A DNA stretch of 64,000 bases from Dioscorea cayenensis subsp. rotundata (taxonomy: Eukaryota; Streptophyta; Magnoliopsida; Dioscoreales; Dioscoreaceae): positions 248,001 to 312,000 of the forward strand of contig NC_052480.1 of NCBI RefSeq assembly GCF_009730915.1, written 5' to 3'. The notes beneath the pieces are model-generated. The model made no database searches and was not told the DNA's origin. It was given only the letters and a program-made list of their open reading frames with translations. Within the stretch, counting starts at the first letter, position 1. Each line of letters starts with the position of its first letter. Positions 62,743-64,000 of this stretch are shown in pieces. The translations under genes and the position numbers were made by a program.

Positions 62743-62907
62743 AAAGTTCTGCTTCAATGGGGAGCAGTACTTACCACCGAACCGTGCCCTCATCTTGCGC
62801 AAAATGGGGATCGAACTCGGGGAGCCACGCTCGACACTCGAGGTGAACACCCTACGCAAGAGACCCGATGTTAATAGATCAAATCGTCATTGGCAAAGTT
62901 CTGCTTC
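62743..62907 (-). mobile_element. SINE-like insertion with 13-bp flanking repeats
   Basis: About 140 bp of unusually GC-rich sequence lies between exact 13-bp direct repeats AAAGTTCTGCTTC (62743-62755 and 62895-62907). On the minus strand it contains GAGTTCGATCCCC, matching the pol III B-box consensus GTTCGANNCC. About 45 bp upstream of that is GCGTAGGGTG, a poor A box. A terminal poly-A/T is not evident, so the SINE call is tentative. Confidence 0.4.
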
Positions 62908-64000
62908 TCTATCAATAGATGATGATTTATCTACTTTTTATAATATATAAAAAAAAATAAATAAATTTTATGAGGGATTTTTTGATTCAATTTTGTGTTG
63001 GTAATAGACTTGTATGTCAAAAGAATTACTTTAAATAATGAAGATTAAAAAAAAAATAAAAACTTTGAAAGGCAAAACCATTTTAGTTCTCTCCGATATA
63101 TATATATGTCATAACATGACCTTTAAGATGCTACTTCAAAGGAATTGAAGTTATATAATTGCTAGTTTTATAAGAAAATATATGTTTTAAAAACAATTCC
63201 CACAAATCCAGTGTCTTATGAATCACAGGCACTAAAGAAAGTTAAAAGAAAGGGTGTGGGTTAGGGAACACCAAGGATTAGCATCCAAATGGAACAAAGC
63301 CGTCATGCACGTCTTATTAGTTATTACTCTGAAAGTTCAACGGAAAACCGACACGAAATGGCTTTCATCACCAAAACAAGGAAAGATAAGAGCTTGGTCT
63401 CCATGCCCAACGGCAACCTTCATTATATTATAACATAAGCTCTCCAAAATGGATTAAAAATCTGCATCCTTTTTCTATTTAGTGGATTTAAAGGCCCATT
63501 TTAAGGCTCCACGTGGAAGCACCGCATGGATTCTGGCTCAAAATAAAAACAAAATGGGAAAATAATAATATATATTTTTAAAAAAATTATATACATTTAT
63601 TTATCCTGATTGTTATTTAATCAACATGTTTAAAGCTTTTCATATCAAATGATTGGCTTGGTTGGCTTTGGTTTGGTTTACTCTTTTATAGTCCAAATAG
63701 TGACGGATTTCCCCCACTATCCGTAAAAAATCGTTAATAATTATGTTGTCCAACAAGCATTAAAAGAGTTCCTGACAAAAACCAAACAAGCATTTGTATT
63801 ATTAAGCCTAAGATTTTATTGTTATTTGTGAAGCTCTCTGGCTTTTACTCTTTGTGCATTTTAGTCAAGACACATAGCATCTTCAATGCTCTACGAACAC
63901 TAGATTGCAGAGGCATTGATGAAAATAAAGCAAAAATGCAGAGGATCAAAATGGGACCTTGTGAATAATGGTTTAACTCTAGTACATAGTCAAACCTACA
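62908..64000. other. AT-rich spacer to the window end
   Basis: No coding frame, RNA gene or repeat of note is recognised apart from short A/T runs and a short TA run near 63099. Confidence 0.5.

Overview
This is plant nuclear DNA: long AT-rich spacers with TA and poly-A/T tracts, GT-AG introns, and single-copy plant gene families (a P-class PPR protein, a CBF/DREB1 factor, tRNA dimethylallyltransferase IPT2, BTB/LRR protein FBL11, the RLPH2 phosphatase, an XS-domain protein). Gene style and GC-rich 5' exons suggest an angiosperm, perhaps a non-grass monocot, but the species cannot be fixed from the sequence. There is one assembly gap of exactly 1,000 N (19445-20444).

Layout. 0.6-4 kb: a chloroplast peroxiredoxin-2E gene whose frame is broken by one base, a field of LINE 3' tails, then a two-exon DUF7054 gene. 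8.6-11.3 kb: an intronless PPR gene. 11.8-19.1 kb: an old, nearly full-length L1-like LINE carrying a nested 610-bp hAT-type MITE. 20.4-23.2 kb: a foldback element and a 5'-truncated LINE split by a 595-bp hAT remnant. 23.8-24.6 kb: a CBF/DREB1-like gene with an altered DNA-contact residue. 26.6-29.5 kb: ten-exon IPT2. 30.0-36.6 kb: a better preserved LINE of the same family, inserted upstream of IPT2, followed by more truncated tails. 38.2-40.0 kb: a DUF4378 gene. 41.6-42.5 kb: a PF04949 coiled-coil (golgin-like) gene. 44.6-49.2 kb: a zinc-finger/XS-domain gene. 49.7-54.4 kb: two tandem RLPH2 phosphatase genes separated by a MITE. 55.0-61.9 kb: nineteen-exon FBL11. The last 2 kb hold microsatellites and a small SINE-like insertion.

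The genes are independent housekeeping or regulatory loci and do not form a pathway cluster. Exon models were built by hand from splice sites, reading phase and remembered family sequence, and all phases were checked to add up. The most informative events are the RLPH2 duplication, whose junction gave one copy a new C-terminus, the two transposon-in-LINE insertions with 8-bp target duplications, and the repeated joining of one LINE family's 3' end to TA microsatellites. No wholly new multi-gene system was seen.
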